5,180 bases of DNA from NCBI GenBank assembly GCA_002413145.1, contig DHWK01000141.1, positions 22,266-27,445 on the forward strand, in the 5' to 3' direction. The notes below the pieces were generated by a model that was not told the origin of the DNA, did no database searches, and saw nothing but the letters and a program-made list of their open reading frames with translations. Both the position numbers and the translations under genes were made by a program. This DNA comes from a bacterium UBP12_UBA5184. GTDB lineage: Bacteria > Vulcanimicrobiota > Vulcanimicrobiia > Vulcanimicrobiales > Vulcanimicrobiaceae. This document shows, piece after piece, positions 5,031-5,180 of the stretch (the first letter of the stretch is position 1; each line of letters opens with the position of its first letter).

Positions 5031-5180
5031 CTAGACGGTGGTGGAGCGGCGCGTGAAGGCGCGCATGATGAAGAGCAAGATCACGCCGCCGACGAAGGCG
5101 ACGAGAATGCTCCATAGATTGATCCCGGTCGTTCCCCCGTATCCCAACAGGCCGAACGCCCAGCCGCCGATGATCGCGCC
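5031..5180 (-). CDS. GlsB/YeaQ/YmgE family stress-response membrane protein, N-terminus outside window
   Basis: The last 49 codons and TAG of a minus-strand gene enter from the right edge. The sequence starts GAIIGGWAFGLLGYGG, continues with NLWSILVAFVGGVILLFIM and ends in the basic tail RAFTRRSTTV. This matches the C-terminal half of the small (about 80-90 aa) transglycosylase-associated/GlsB/YeaQ/YmgE membrane proteins: a Gly-rich helix, a short loop with INLWSIL, a second helix and a positively charged end, which would lie in the cytoplasm by the positive-inside rule. Members are often induced by envelope or general stress; their biochemical role is not settled. A hairpin follows the gene. 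Start and promoter are not visible. Confidence 0.85.
   Translation of the reverse strand, partial: GAIIGGWAFGLLGYGGTTGINLWSILVAFVGGVILLFIMRAFTRRSTTV

Overview
The window is GC-rich, gene-dense bacterial DNA with strong Shine-Dalgarno sites. It holds seven genes, two of them cut by the window edges. Several short exported proteins have Sec-type signal peptides ending in AxA motifs. The gene set (a GAF/STAND-ATPase regulator, a kumamolisin-like S53 peptidase, a GlsB/YeaQ-type membrane protein, small secreted low-complexity proteins) fits a soil or acid-tolerant bacterium. The style of the regulator and peptidase reminds me of Eremiobacterota (WPS-2) or similar phyla, but that is an impression and no marker gene here proves it.

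Layout, left to right. (1) Positions 1-1609, minus strand: the N-terminal 536 residues of a large regulator with two membrane segments, a coiled linker, a GAF-like domain and a STAND/AfsR-type ATPase; its C-terminus lies outside the window. (2) After a 113-bp divergent gap, positions 1723-1908, plus strand: a 61-aa helical soluble protein of unknown function with a strong ribosome site. (3) Positions 1905-3413, minus strand: a complete S53 (sedolisin/kumamolisin) peptidase with its activation prodomain. It converges on the 61-aa gene, and the two stop codons share one CTAG. (4) After a divergent gap of about 180 bp, positions 3597-3833, plus strand: a 78-aa exported protein made of His-Val-Pro repeats with no acidic residue. 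(5) A strong hairpin (3849-3873) separates it from two minus-strand genes, 3901-4245 and 4385-4873. These encode exported low-complexity proteins that share a signal peptide but have different repeat tails (Asn-Trp/Arg-Asp-His versus Gly-Asn-Tyr). (6) Positions 5031-5180, minus strand: the C-terminal 49 residues of a GlsB/YeaQ/YmgE-type membrane protein.

The right half (3597-5180) looks like a cell-envelope or stress locus: four small exported or membrane proteins, each with its own ribosome site where visible, and separated by hairpins, so probably separate transcription units. The peptidase and the His-rich protein share one intergenic promoter region, so co-regulation is possible but not shown. 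I see no RNA gene, mobile element, CRISPR array or phage gene. The less ordinary features are the two secreted paralogues, the acid-residue-free His repeat protein, the altered calcium site of the peptidase, the membrane-anchored GAF-STAND regulator, and a 30-bp symmetric dyad upstream of 4873.
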